Positions 8,612 to 18,515 of a stretch of 64,000 bases of DNA are shown one piece after another. A program made the translations under genes and the position numbers. Under the pieces are notes generated by a model, which saw nothing but the letters and a program-made list of their open reading frames with translations, did no database searches and was not told the DNA's origin. Positions within the stretch are counted from its first letter, which is position 1; each line of letters opens with the position of its first letter. Source of the stretch: Chitinimonas koreensis. GTDB taxonomy: Bacteria; Pseudomonadota; Gammaproteobacteria; Burkholderiales; Chitinimonadaceae. Location: assembly GCF_014353015.1 (NCBI RefSeq), contig NZ_CP060704.1, positions 893,001 to 957,000 of the forward strand. The letters run 5' to 3'.

Positions 8612-9088
8612 CGAGGTCAGGATGGGCAGGTCGCTGCGCCGATCTGTCTAATTGGGCCACTTGGCAGGTTACATGCAGGTAACTGCTGGCGACGGCCCTT
8701 ACATTGCTCCGGATGTAATTGAAGATTTCGCGGTTTATACATTTTCAGATGCAAGTCAGATTATCGATAGTGAATGAACATGCTCTTCCAATCCTGCCTC
8801 ATCCTCTCCGCACCATGTGCCACAAAGGCCGGCACCATTCTTCCTTCTCGACGGACTGGCCTATCGATGCCATGGCCATTCGAGCCGGCGACGTCCTACC
8901 CGTTCCTCCCGCATTTCTTCAGCAGGAATCCAGGTAACACCGGTCCGTCGCACTGCCTCGTTCAGACGTAACGTCAGCGCCGAGTTCGGCGGGCATTGTC
9001 CGGATCACGGCCGCTGACATACCTATAGTGATGCCTGTTCATTACTACTACTCGCGGCCGGCATGCCCGGCCCGACACCGGAGCCGCC
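8612..9088. other. 477-base gap with no supported gene; second 11-bp direct repeat
   Basis: Several short frames exist here but none has a start site, codon pattern or motif I trust. At 8665-8686 CAGGTTACATG is followed directly by CAGGTAACTGC. This is another 11-base period, and it includes GTTAC/GTAAC, as does the operator-like site at 4543-4567. A TATAGT at 9024-9029 could be a -10 element for the ATPase gene at 9089, but no -35 sits at the usual spacing. Confidence 0.4.
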
Positions 9089-9766
9089 ATGTTCAAGCTG
9101 CGCCAACTCAGCAAGCGCTACCGCACCGGCGACATCGAGACCACCGCGCTCGACCAGATCGACCTCGACATCGAGGCCGGCGAATACCTGGCCATCACCG
9201 GCCCGTCGGGCTGCGGCAAGTCGACGCTGCTCGGCATCCTCGGTCTGCTCGATGCGCCGAGCGCCGGTGAGTACTGGTTCGAAGGCCGGAACGTGGCCGG
9301 CTGGAGCGAGGCGAAGCTGAACCGGCTGCGGCGCGGCCGGATCGGCTTCATCTTCCAGAGCTTCAACCTGATCGACGAACTGACGGTGGCCGAGAACGTC
9401 GGCCTGGCGCTCGAGTACGGCGAGGTGCCGGCGCGCGAGCGCAAGCAGCGGGTCGACGAGGCAATGGCGCGGCTGGGCGTGAGCCACCGCGCCGGCCACC
9501 GGCCGTCGCAGCTGTCGGGCGGCCAGCAGCAGCGGGTGGCGATCGCCCGCGCGCTGGTATCGCGGCCGGCCTTGCTGCTGGCCGACGAACCGACCGGCAA
9601 CCTGGACAGCGCGCACGGCGACGAGGTGATGCGGCTGCTGCGCGAGATCAATGCAGAAGGGACCACGCTGGTGATGGTGACGCACTCGCCGGCGCACGCG
9701 GCGCAAGCCTCGCGCACGCTGCGGCTGCTCGACGGCCGGGTGCTGGTCGACGCGGTGGCGGCGTGA
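9089..9766 (+). CDS. MacB/LolD-type ABC transporter ATP-binding protein (copy 1)
   Basis: Protein of 225 residues, the usual size. Walker A is GPSGCGKST (about residues 39-47), the signature is LSGGQQQR, and Walker B is ALLLADEPTGNLDS. The spacing and the 'FIFQSFNLIDELTVAENV' Q-loop region are typical of ATPases that pair with FtsX-fold permeases in MacB-like or lipoprotein-release systems. The partner permease starts 184 bases downstream. From about 9123 the gene is almost identical to 27743-28420; only the first dozen codons differ clearly. Unlike copy 2 it has no adaptor gene beside it. Confidence 0.93.
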   Translation: MFKLRQLSKRYRTGDIETTALDQIDLDIEAGEYLAITGPSGCGKSTLLGILGLLDAPSAGEYWFEGRNVAGWSEAKLNRLRRGRIGFIFQSFNLIDELTVAENVGLALEYGEVPARERKQRVDEAMARLGVSHRAGHRPSQLSGGQQQRVAIARALVSRPALLLADEPTGNLDSAHGDEVMRLLREINAEGTTLVMVTHSPAHAAQASRTLRLLDGRVLVDAVAA

Positions 9767-9795
9767 GGACGCTGGCGAAACGGTGAGGCATCCCT

Positions 9796-9867
9796 TGTAG
9801 GAGCGGCTTCAGCCGCGAATAGCGCCGGTGGATGCCTCCACCATTCGCGGCTGAAGCCGCTCCTACA
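9796..9867. repeat. Family A REP-like inverted repeat
   Basis: Arms TGTAGGAGCGGCTTCAGCCG and their reverse complement lie between the ATPase and permease genes. The spacer inside the arms is the reverse complement of the spacer in the matching element at 28450-28521, apart from one base. Confidence 0.9.
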
Positions 9868-9950
9868 GGGTGACAAGACGGCCAGAGGGGCGGCTGCGCA
9901 GGGACGGGCCCCACTAGATCGATAAAAACAATGAGCAGGAGGAGGCAGCA

Positions 9951-12333
9951 ATGCCCGGATTCAACGATTTGCGCATCGGCTGGCGCCAGTTGCGGCAGGA
10001 CCCGGCCTATTCGGCGGTGGTGATCGTCGGCCTTGCGGTCGGCATCGCGGTGGCCTTCCTGCTGGCCGGCTTCGTGCGCAGCGGCCTGGTGGCCGATGCC
10101 GACGTGCCGGCGCGATCGCGCATCGCGCGGGTCGAGCTGCGCTACCAGAACCCGGCGGTACGCCGGTGTGGTGGGGCGAGACGCCGGTACCGCTGAAGGA
10201 GGAGATCGAGCGCCAGACCGGCGGGATCGAGGCGCTCAGCCGCTTCTACCGGCGCGAGCTGTCGGTGCAGGCCGGCACGCGGGTGCAATCGTTCGAGCTG
10301 GCCTTCGTCGATGTCGCCTTCCCGGCCATGCTGGGCCTGGCGCCGCAGGCCGGCGACCTGGCGCAGGCACTGGCGCGGCCTGATGCGCTGGCGCTGACCG
10401 CCGACATGGCGCAGCGGCTGTTCGGCGGCCAGGACGTGGTCGGCCGCACGGTCAGCATCGCCCTCCGGCCCTACCGGGTGGCCGCCGTGCTGCCCGACCG
10501 GCCGCGCAACAGCGCCTTTCGGTTCGACGCGCTGGCTTCCACCACCTCGAGCGCCTGGGATACCCGCGAGCTGGCCTTCCGCGAATGGGGCCATCACGGC
10601 GGCCAGCTCTACCTGGAACTGGCGCACGGCGCCGACCTGGCCGCAATGGGCGGCGCGTGCAGTCGATCTTCGACGCCACCGCCTGGAGCGCCGAGTTCGA
10701 GCCGTCCAGCCGCATCAACGGCCATGCCGCCGAAATCCGCCTGATGCCGCTGCAGCGCCTGCCGTTCGACGGCGCGCGCGCGCCGGCCAGCGTCGCGCTC
10801 TACGGCGGGCTGGCGGCGCTGGCCGTGGTGATCCTGGCGCTGGCCGGCATCAACTACGTCAACCTCGGCACCGTGCGTGCGCTGCAGCGCCAGCGCGAGA
10901 TCGGCATCCGCAAGTCGCTCGGCGCTTCGCCGGGCCGGGTGATGCGGCAGTTCCTGGCCGAATCGCTGCTGGCGGCGCTGCTGGCGACCGCGCTCGGCCT
11001 CGCGCTGGCACGGCTGGCCTGGCCGCTGCTGGTCGAGCAGCTGGGCAAGCGCTACGACACGCCCTTCGTGCCGTCGATGCTGCTGGCGGCCGTGCTGATC
11101 GGCGTACTGGCGGGCCTGCTGGCCGGGCTCTACCCGGCCTGGGTCGCCGCCCGCGTGCCGGCCGGCCAGGTGCTGGCCGGCCGCGATCGGCAGGAAGGCG
11201 CCGGCGGCCTGTGGCTGCGTCGCGGCCTGACCGTGCTGCAGTTCGCCGCGGCGATCGCGCTGTCGGCGCTGGCGTTGGCGATCGCGCTGCAGACGCGCCA
11301 CGCGATCCGCATCGATCCGGGCTTCGATGCAGCGCCCTTGCTGGTGGTGGATGCGCCGCCGCGGCTGGTCGATGCCGAGATCGAGCAGTTGCGCGAGGCG
11401 CTGGCGCGGCTGCCCGGCGTGCGCGCGGCGGCGCGCTCGGGCGACGCGCCGGGCCGCCGCCTGGTGCGCGCCAGCAGCACCGTGGCCTTGCCGGGCAGCA
11501 CGCGGATGCTCAGCTTCCGCCACGAGTCGGTCGATCCGAATTTCTTCCCGGCCTACGGCATCCGGCCGCTGGCCGGCCGCCTGTTCGCGCCCGACCGCGA
11601 CACGCTGGCCGGTGGCGAGGAGGTGGTGCTGAACCGCAGCGCGGCGGCGCAGTTCGGCTTCGCTTCGCCGCAGGCCGCCATCGGACGTGCGTTCCGCCGC
11701 GACGACCTGCCGCTGCGGGTGGCCGGCGTGATCGAGGACATCCGCCACGTCTCGCTGCGCGAGCCGCCCGAGCCGACCTATTACCGCATCGAGCGTGACC
11801 AGATCCCGACCATCACGCTGCGCGCCGAGGGCGACCGGGCGGCGCTGAAGGCGGCGGTCGAGGCGCTGTGGCTGAGCCGTTACCCGGGCGAGGCGCCGCG
11901 GGTCGAATGGCTGTCGAAGCAACTCGAGGAGGTGTACGGCGACGATCTGCGGCTGTCGCAGGCGCTGCTGGCCGCGGCGGACGTGGCTACGTTGATCGCC
12001 GGCTTCGGGCTGTATGCGCTGGCGGCCTACAGCGTGCGGCGACGGGCGCGGGAGATCGCGATCCGCAAGCTGTACGGCGCCGGCCGTGGCGCGATCGCGG
12101 CGCTGCTGGTGCGGGAGTTCGGCGTGTTGCTGCTGCTTGGGGCCGTCGTGGGGTTGCCGCTCGGGTGGCTGGCGATCGGGCGTTATCTCGATGGTTTCGT
12201 CGAACGGGCGCCGCTCGGCGTCTGGCCCTTGGTGGCCGCCGTCTTGGCGGCGAGCCTGGTGGCCGCGCTGGCGGTCAGCCGGCATCTGCGGGCGGCCTTG
12301 GCATCGAGGCCGGCGCAGGTGATCGAGGGGTGA
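9951..12333 (+). pseudogene. FtsX-fold ABC permease with two frameshifts
   Basis: The product aligns along its whole length with the permease at 28620-30995 but lies in three frames: 9951 to about 10156, about 10154 to 10648, and about 10649 to 12333. Restoring one G in the CCCGG run at 10151-10155 and one base near 10651 (GGGCGG, probably once GGGCCGG) gives one protein of about 795 residues. It begins with the shared 'LRIGWRQL' N-terminus and a first membrane helix. A large periplasmic domain, three helices near the middle ('VNLGTVRALQRQREIGIRKS'), a second periplasmic domain and a C-terminal helix set with 'RRRAREIAIRKLYGAG' follow. This double FtsX layout is that of MacB-like or DUF214 permeases. 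The remaining coding sequence looks well conserved, so sequencing error is a real alternative to loss of function. Confidence 0.75.
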
Positions 12334-12520
12334 GGGGAAGGGAGAAGGGAGAAGGGTCACCCCATCCCCACCCCGGCCCTCCCCTTGAAGGGGAGGGAGG
12401 GGGACGGTGTGGGCTGAACCATCACAGTCCGCGGAGCCGTCGCTGTACTGCTTCTCCCCCTTCAAGGGGAGGTTGGGAGGGGGATGGGGTTACCCTTCCC
12501 CCTTCTCCCTTCCCGATTCC
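12334..12520. repeat. Family C element (CCCCTTGAAGGGG cores, purine-rich 7-mer ends)
   Basis: It begins directly after the permease stop codon with GAGAAGG-type 7-mers. Then come CCCATCCCC, a CTCCCCTTGAAGGGGAGGG palindrome, a unique middle, a second core (CCCCCTTCAAGGGG), GGGGATGGGG and inverted 7-mers. It is one of four copies, with 36291, 57472 and 58576. It fills most of the 327-base gap before the BON gene. Confidence 0.85.
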
Positions 12521-12527
12521 TGTCCCA

Positions 12528-12563
12528 CAAAAGAAAAGGATCGGCCAAGGGAGTGGCCGATCC
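12528..12563 (-). terminator. Rho-independent terminator of the BON-protein gene
   Basis: A perfect 10-bp stem (GGATCGGCCA / TGGCCGATCC, six-base loop) is followed on the minus strand by TTTTCTTTT. It lies about 100 bases after the stop codon of the gene at 12661-13092. Confidence 0.85.
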
Positions 12564-12660
12564 AAAAGGCGGGTCGCGGGCGGGTACCCTCGACCTCCAG
12601 GGAGACAGGCCCGGGCGCGACCCGGGCAGGCGCCGCGAGGGCGCCGGGAGCGATGAATGC

Positions 12661-13092
12661 TTACTGGGTCTTGACCACCAGCTCGCTCTTCACGCCCTTC
12701 ACACCTTCGACGGTGGAAGCGAGCTGAAGCGCGCGTTCGCCGACTTCGGGCCGGTCGACGTGGCCGGTCAGGGTGACCACACCCTGGTTGGTGATGACCT
12801 TCACGTCGAGCGCGGAGACGGTCTTGTCGGCCACCAGCGCAGCCTTGACCTTGGCGGTCACGGTGGCGTCGTCCAGATACTGGCCGGCCTTGGCGGCCGC
12901 TTCCTTGGTGCTGGCGGCGGCCTTTTCGGTACCGGCCGCGACCTTGTCGGCTGCCTTTTCGGTGGTGGCGGCAACCTTGTCGACGACCTTGTCGGCGGTA
13001 TTCGCGACGGTCGAGTCGGCGAAGCCGGGAGTGGCCAGCGCGGCGGCGAAAGCAGCCGTGGCGACCAGATGGGCGATCAGGCGGTTTTGCAT
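12661..13092 (-). CDS. BON-domain periplasmic protein, OsmY-like
   Basis: Protein of 143 residues. The Met at 13092 has AAGGAAAGGA upstream and starts a signal peptide ending in GFA near residue 26. Next is a helical Ala/Lys-rich linker with repeated 'ADKV' and 'EKAA' units (about 32-70). One BON domain closes the protein ('DDATVTAKVKAALVADKTVS', 'VVTLTGHV', to the end). BON domains bind phospholipid or other envelope surfaces, and OsmY-type proteins respond to envelope or osmotic stress. A sigma-54-type promoter and two GlrR-like boxes lie upstream, next to the glrR gene. This suggests control by that two-component system, which is an inference from sequence. Confidence 0.88.
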   Translation of the reverse strand: MQNRLIAHLVATAAFAAALATPGFADSTVANTADKVVDKVAATTEKAADKVAAGTEKAAASTKEAAAKAGQYLDDATVTAKVKAALVADKTVSALDVKVITNQGVVTLTGHVDRPEVGERALQLASTVEGVKGVKSELVVKTQ

Positions 13093-13165
13093 GGCGATGT
13101 CCTTTCCTTTGGTTGTTTTCCTGACGGTGAGGCCAGGTGCGCAAGCAGCGCAGTCCCTCACCTTC

Positions 13166-13181
13166 AGCGATTACCGTGCCA
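13166..13181 (-). promoter_or_regulatory. Candidate sigma-54 promoter of the BON-protein gene
   Basis: On the minus strand the sequence is TGGCACG-GTAA-TCGCT. The -24 element is perfect and the -12 element differs from TTGCW by one base. Spacing is correct. The predicted start point leaves a leader of about 60 bases before the ATG at 13092. Confidence 0.6.
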
Positions 13182-13266
13182 GCTTGATTAATTCAATATA
13201 TTTCAAATGCTTATGGTGATTTGCAATGAATCTGGCCAATGGTCGAAATGGGATCGCCGTGTAATT

Positions 13267-13284
13267 TGTCGCCCTATGGCGACG
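13267..13284. promoter_or_regulatory. GlrR-like box 1 (TGTC-N10-GACG)
   Basis: TGTCGCC-CTAT-GGCGACG is a near-perfect palindrome that fits the TGTC-N10-GACA pattern known for GlrR/QseF in enterobacteria, apart from the last base. It lies about 90 bases upstream of the sigma-54 promoter, a usual enhancer distance. Confidence 0.5.
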
Positions 13285-13285
13285 T

Positions 13286-13316
13286 AAAAATGACCTGGCC
13301 GCCCCGAAGGCGGCCA
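13286..13316 (-). terminator. Probable terminator of the glrK-qseG-glrR operon
   Basis: On the minus strand the 8-bp stem GGCCGCC/GGCGGCC has a short TTCGG-type loop. Five bases later a run of five T follows. It stands 33 bases after the glrR stop codon. Confidence 0.6.
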
Positions 13317-13348
13317 AGTGCTTGTCACAGCGTGGATTTCGCTTGTCG

Positions 13349-14699
<1,351 letters not shown>

Positions 14700-14703
<4 letters not shown>

Positions 14704-15278
14704 GGCGGGGTTCCTTTCACGGTGGCCGGGGCGGGCCGGGTCGGCAGGCTGCGTTCGATCGCCTTGAGCGCTTCGAGCTTCTCGTTGAGCTGATCGAACT
14801 TGCGCTGGTACTCACGCAATTGTTGGGCCTGCTTGTCCTGCAATTCGTCGATGCGGCGCTGGTCGGCCTGCAGCGCGGCCAGCAGGCCGGCCAACAGGCG
14901 CGCCAGCGGCTGGTAGGGCTGGGCCTCGGCGGCCGGGCTGCGCGCCAGCGTCTCGAGCAGGTTCAGCGCACGCGCCTGGGCGGCGGCGTCGCGCTGCTGG
15001 CCGAGCGCGATGGCCAGCTCCAGCGTGGCCGCCGGGTTGGCGGCGGGGCTGCCGGCTGCCTCGCCGAGCCGGGCGATCTCGCGGGCGATCTCGGCCTGGC
15101 CTTGCTGGCGCAGCCGGTCCTGCCGTTCGAGCAATTCGCGCAGATTGGCGTCGGGCGGCGGCGTCGGGGTGGGCGTCGGCACCGGCGTCGGCGCCGACGG
15201 CGCCTGCCGCGCGGGCAGCGCGCAGCCGGCCAGTGCCAGCAGCAGGCCGAGGAGGAGGGGCAATCTAATCGTCGACAT
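14700..15278 (-). CDS. qseG: QseG-like outer-membrane lipoprotein
   Basis: Protein of 192 residues beginning with a lipoprotein signal (lipobox LALAGC, Cys at about residue 19). A Pro/Thr linker comes next ('PTPVPTPTPTPPPD'), followed by a long helical, coiled-coil-prone region with many Gln and Leu. In enterobacteria QseG lies between the kinase and regulator genes and modulates the kinase from the outer membrane. The order kinase, lipoprotein, regulator is the same here. The start overlaps the kinase gene by 14 bases and the stop overlaps the glrR start, so translation is probably coupled. Sequence identity within this lipoprotein family is low, so the name rests largely on position. Confidence 0.7.
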
Positions 15279-16683
15279 GGGGAAGTTCGATTCGGAAACG
15301 TGCGCCGGGTTCGCCCGGCAGCAGGGTGATGTCGCCGCCGTGGGCGACGATGTATTCGCGCACGATGGACAGGCCGATGCCGCTGCCGCGCCGCGCGCCG
15401 GGCGGTTGGCGCTCGCCCTGGTAGAAGGGCTCGAACACGCGCTCGCGGTCGTTCGGCGCGACGCCGGGGCCCTGGTCGGCGATCTCGATGCGGGCGCGGC
15501 CGGACTCGCGCGCCAGGCTGAAGCGGATGGCGCCGCCGTCGGGGCTGAAGCGGATGGCGTTGGACAGCAGGTTGCCCAGCGCGGCGCCGAGCTTGTCGGG
15601 GTCGATCTCGGCGGTCAGCGGGCCGCCGTCGAGCGTCACCTCGAGCCGCTTGGCCTGCCATTGCAGCCGCTGGCCGTCGATCGTGCCGCGGATGAAGGCG
15701 GCCAGCTCGGTCGGCCGCCGCGTCAGCCGGCGCGCCTCGAAGGCGGCGGCGTTGAAGCGCAGCAGATCCTCGATCTGGTTCTGCAGCGCCAGCGTGTTCT
15801 GGCCGAGGATGCGGGCGATCTCGTGCTGGCTGTCGTTGAGCGGTCCGGCGACGCCCTCGTCGAGCAGTGACACGCCTTCGCGCAGCGCGGCCAGCGGGGT
15901 CTTCAGCTCGTGCGAGATATGGCGCAGGAAGCGCGCCTTGTCGGCATCGAGCTCGACCAGCCGCAGCCGCAGCCAGTCGAGCCGGCGGCCGAGCGCGCGC
16001 AGGTCGGCCGGGCCGGGTATGGCGATCGGCCGGTCGAGCCGGTTCTCGCCCAGCCGCACGATGGCGGCCTCGAGTTTGCGCAGCGGCCGCACCAGCCACA
16101 GGCCGAAACCGAGCGCCAGCAGCAGGGCCAGCGCGAAGGCGCCGAGCAGCTGGCGGCCGAGCGCGGCGCGGCCTTCGTCGAGGCCGGCCAGCAGCGCGTC
16201 GTTGCGCGCCTCGATGCGCTGGCGCACCTGGCCGGCGATCGCCTGGTTGAGGGTGTCGAGCGTGCGGAAATCCTCGGCCAGCGCGACGCCGCGCTGCTTG
16301 GTCGGCTGGCCCGGCTCGTCCAGCCGCGCCTCGATGGCGGCCAGCTGTTCCTGCCACTGGGTGACCGCCGTGCTGCCGGGCAGGTCGGCGGCCAGCCGCT
16401 GGTGGGCGGCGCGCGCATCGCGGCGGGCTTCGTCGAAACGCTCGCGCAAGGCGGCGTCGTCGAGCACCAGGAACTGTCGCGCCGCGCGTTCCATCGCCAG
16501 GCTGCGCTCGGCCAGCAGTTGGGCGTCGGCGCTGGCGCGCACGGCCAGGTCGGCGCCGACGCGGCTCTGCTCGACCAGTTTCTCGAGCGTGATCAGCCCG
16601 CGCAGCGCGACCGCGCCGAGCAGGCCGGCGAGCAGCAGGAAGGCGAGCAGCAGCAGTTGGCGGAAGGAGGGCAGGCGCAGCAT
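15265..16683 (-). CDS. glrK: GlrK/QseE-type sensor histidine kinase
   Basis: Protein of 472 residues: a short N-terminal tail, first membrane helix (about 8-28), helical periplasmic domain, second helix (about 170-192), HAMP region and dimerisation domain. The phospho-acceptor His is in FLRHISHELKTPLAAL. The ATPase domain has 'NLLSNAIRFSPDGG', 'IADQGPGV' and 'GSGIGLSIV'. It is the first gene of the kinase-lipoprotein-regulator operon on the minus strand. The family responds to envelope stress and phosphorylates GlrR, which works with sigma-54. A family B and a family A repeat lie upstream of the start. Confidence 0.88.
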   Translation of the reverse strand: MLRLPSFRQLLLLAFLLLAGLLGAVALRGLITLEKLVEQSRVGADLAVRASADAQLLAERSLAMERAARQFLVLDDAALRERFDEARRDARAAHQRLAADLPGSTAVTQWQEQLAAIEARLDEPGQPTKQRGVALAEDFRTLDTLNQAIAGQVRQRIEARNDALLAGLDEGRAALGRQLLGAFALALLLALGFGLWLVRPLRKLEAAIVRLGENRLDRPIAIPGPADLRALGRRLDWLRLRLVELDADKARFLRHISHELKTPLAALREGVSLLDEGVAGPLNDSQHEIARILGQNTLALQNQIEDLLRFNAAAFEARRLTRRPTELAAFIRGTIDGQRLQWQAKRLEVTLDGGPLTAEIDPDKLGAALGNLLSNAIRFSPDGGAIRFSLARESGRARIEIADQGPGVAPNDRERVFEPFYQGERQPPGARRGSGIGLSIVREYIVAHGGDITLLPGEPGARFRIELPHVDD

Positions 16684-16780
16684 GGCCCGCGCAGTTTAAG
16701 CCATGACGCTTTCATGAGTCTGAATGGCGGGTGAACGAGCGGGGCGTGGCCAAGTTGGCTTCGATCAAGCCGCATGCGCC

Positions 16781-16840
16781 AGGTCGGACTTCCATCCGAC
16801 GGCGATCCTGGTCGCGGCGCTGTCGGACGGAAGTCCGACC
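16781..16840. repeat. Family B palindromic repeat
   Basis: The arms AGGTCGGACTTCCATCCGAC and TGTCGGACGGAAGTCCGACC face each other. The base changes in one arm are matched in the other, so the hairpin is kept. With the next entry it makes up most of the 305-base gap 16684-16988. Confidence 0.85.
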
Positions 16841-16854
16841 GACGGCGAAGTTCT

Positions 16855-16922
16855 GTAGGAGCGGCTTCAGCCGCGAATGGCGAGGAGGCTGCCGTCGCAT
16901 TCGCGGCTGAAGCCGCTCCTAC
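16855..16922. repeat. Family A REP-like inverted repeat
   Basis: A GTAGGAGCGGCTTCAGCCGC arm and its reverse complement surround a spacer of about 20 bases. Confidence 0.9.
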
Positions 16923-16988
16923 TGCGACCGAAGCCGGGAAGAGGGAAGAATCTTCTATTGCGATTCCGCGGCGCGGAGGCCGGTGGTT

Positions 16989-17441
16989 TCAGCGCTTGGC
17001 CGGCTTGCGGCGGATGTACAGCGTCTTGGTCACCCGCGCGACCACTTCGCCCTTGGCGTCGGTGATGTCGACCACGAATTCGGGCAGGTATTTCTCGCCG
17101 TCCGCGGTGCGCGCGCGGATGGCGTCGAGCGTGGCGTCGTCGATGCGGAAGCGGGCGGTCACCAGGCCGCGGCCCGGCGCGACGAAGTCGATGCCGGCGC
17201 GCTGGTCCCAGACGAAGTAGTCGCGGCCGAGCAGCTGCATCAGCATCAGCATGTAGAACGGGTCGGTCATCGCGAACAGGCTGCCGCCGAAATGGGTGCC
17301 GACGTAGTTGCGGTTGTACCAGGTCTGCTTGAGCGTGACGTCGGCCTCGCGGTAGTCGGCGCTGATGCGCGCGGCGCGGATGCCGGTGAACAGGAAGGGC
17401 GGCCACAGGTTCAGCAGCCGGCGCAGGGTGGAGGCATTCAT
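16989..17441 (-). CDS. DUF4442-type hotdog-fold thioesterase-like protein
   Basis: Protein of 150 residues. The sequence 'NYVGTHFGGSLFAMTDPFYM' is the signature region of the DUF4442/PaaI-like hotdog group, and 'FVWDQRAGIDFVAPGRGLVT' fits the central strand. Such proteins are thought to act on acyl-CoA or related thioesters; no substrate can be read from the sequence. The Met at 17441 is chosen because an earlier one at 17483 adds only a polar, poorly conserved-looking stretch. The ribosome-binding site is weak for both. It appears to be a single-gene unit. Confidence 0.75.
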   Translation of the reverse strand: MNASTLRRLLNLWPPFLFTGIRAARISADYREADVTLKQTWYNRNYVGTHFGGSLFAMTDPFYMLMLMQLLGRDYFVWDQRAGIDFVAPGRGLVTARFRIDDATLDAIRARTADGEKYLPEFVVDITDAKGEVVARVTKTLYIRRKPAKR

Positions 17442-17535
17442 CGGGCGATCCAGGCGGGAAGTCGCGCCGAGATTATCAAGCAAGCGCTTGGTTGTCTATC
17501 GGGGCGCCCGAAGGCCATGGATCGGCCCGGCGGGT

Positions 17536-18177
17536 TCAGGCCGGCTTGCGCAGTGCCATCTGCCGCGTTTCGATCTCGATGCCGCGGATCATCCTGAGCA
17601 GGGCCGGGCCGTCGATCAGCTTCATCTCGTGGCCCTGGGCGAAGCGCCGGGCGTCGTCGCCGAAGCGCCCGGCGGTCACCACGAAGCCGCCCGCCGCGCC
17701 CTCGGCCACCATGGCGCCATAGAGTTCGCGTACCGCGTCGATCCCGACGCGCTCGGCGCGCCATTGCCGCCACTGCACGAAATACTGTTCGCGGCCGCGA
17801 TCGAGCGCCAGGTCGACCGCGCTGCCGGATTGCCGGCTGCGCCGGGTGCAGACCGCGTAGCCGCGGCGGCGGAAGGCCTCGGCCAGCAGCAGTTCGAATT
17901 CGCTGCTGCAGATATGGTCGAGCACGTCGAGCGCCGTGGCATCGTCGAGCCGGGCATGGCGGCGGCGCAGCCGGCTCAGCGCCAGTGTCGCGGCGAGGCA
18001 GGAGAGGGGGAACAGGTATTGCAGCAGGGCTGCGGCGCGGGCGAGGGGGGGCGGCAGCATGTCCACCGAGAAGTGGAAGACCAGATAGCCGACCAGGGCG
18101 AGCAGCGGGCCGGTCCAGCCGGCCGGGGAGGCGACGGGCGCGTGGCCGTCGTCGAAGGTCGCGTCTTGGCGTGGCAT
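17536..18177 (-). CDS. Mrr-like (restriction-endonuclease-fold) membrane protein
   Basis: Protein of 213 residues. Two hydrophobic segments (about 22-42 and 47-66) precede a domain that follows the Mrr_cat pattern: 'SSEFELLLAEAFRRRGYAV', then 'GSAVDLAL', then 'YFVQWRQWR' and 'VRELYGAMVAEGAAGGFVVT'. In active members the third motif is usually Q-x-K (as in VQCKRW). Here it is QWRQW, so the catalytic Lys appears to be Arg. It may be a binding rather than a cutting protein. Membrane-anchored Mrr-like proteins are widespread, and their role is not settled. No modification gene lies beside it. Confidence 0.72.
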   Translation of the reverse strand: MPRQDATFDDGHAPVASPAGWTGPLLALVGYLVFHFSVDMLPPPLARAAALLQYLFPLSCLAATLALSRLRRRHARLDDATALDVLDHICSSEFELLLAEAFRRRGYAVCTRRSRQSGSAVDLALDRGREQYFVQWRQWRAERVGIDAVRELYGAMVAEGAAGGFVVTAGRFGDDARRFAQGHEMKLIDGPALLRMIRGIEIETRQMALRKPA

Positions 18178-18484
18178 GGATTCCCTCCCCCGTTGTGTCG
18201 GCTATCTTGCCGGGCGCTATGCGCGTCGGAGTCGGCGCCATAGTAGGAGGGTGGTCGGGGACTGCCAAGGGCTTCGAGAACCGTTCGTGTTTGCCGCGCG
18301 GGCGCTTCATGCATTCCGCATCGAATATATTGGCGTGCTCGCCGGGAAGGGCAGAAGTATCTGATTTGACTGGAAAATATGACCGTGGCCGCATGCTCTC
18401 GGCATGGCCGGTGAAATGCGCCGCTGCGTCGATTGCGGCATGGATGCGACAGTGCCGGGTCAGGGACCGGTCCGGCAGGTAACA
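18178..18484. other. Intergenic stretch without a recognised gene
   Basis: About 300 bases between the Mrr-like gene start and the terminator of the small-protein gene. Codon pattern and motifs support no frame. A TTGACT near 18365-18370 followed by AT-rich bases could be promoter-like on the plus strand, but there is no gene in a position to use it. Confidence 0.4.
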
Positions 18485-18515
18485 CGAAGAAACACGGCGC
18501 CCTGGGGCGCCGTGT
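18485..18515 (-). terminator. Rho-independent terminator of small-protein copy 1
   Basis: A 10-bp stem (ACACGGCGCC / GGCGCCGTGT, loop of four) is followed on the minus strand by TTTCTT. The matching structure of copy 2 is at 21176-21203. Confidence 0.85.

Noticed and set aside
8719..9017. Short frames in the gap before the first ATPase
   Set aside because: No ribosome-binding site, no homology I recognise, overlapping one another; codon pattern does not favour any.
8996..9029. TTGTCC and TATAGT as promoter of the first ATPase gene
   Set aside because: Spacing of 22 bases is outside the usual range.
12334..12520. Possible attenuator or terminator of the permease gene
   Set aside because: The hairpins belong to a repeat family found in four places, with no T-run after them.
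13092..13348. A GlmY-like small RNA beside the glr operon
   Set aside because: In enterobacteria glmY precedes glrK, but here the sigma-54 promoter leads directly into the BON gene and I see no separate RNA hairpin and terminator.
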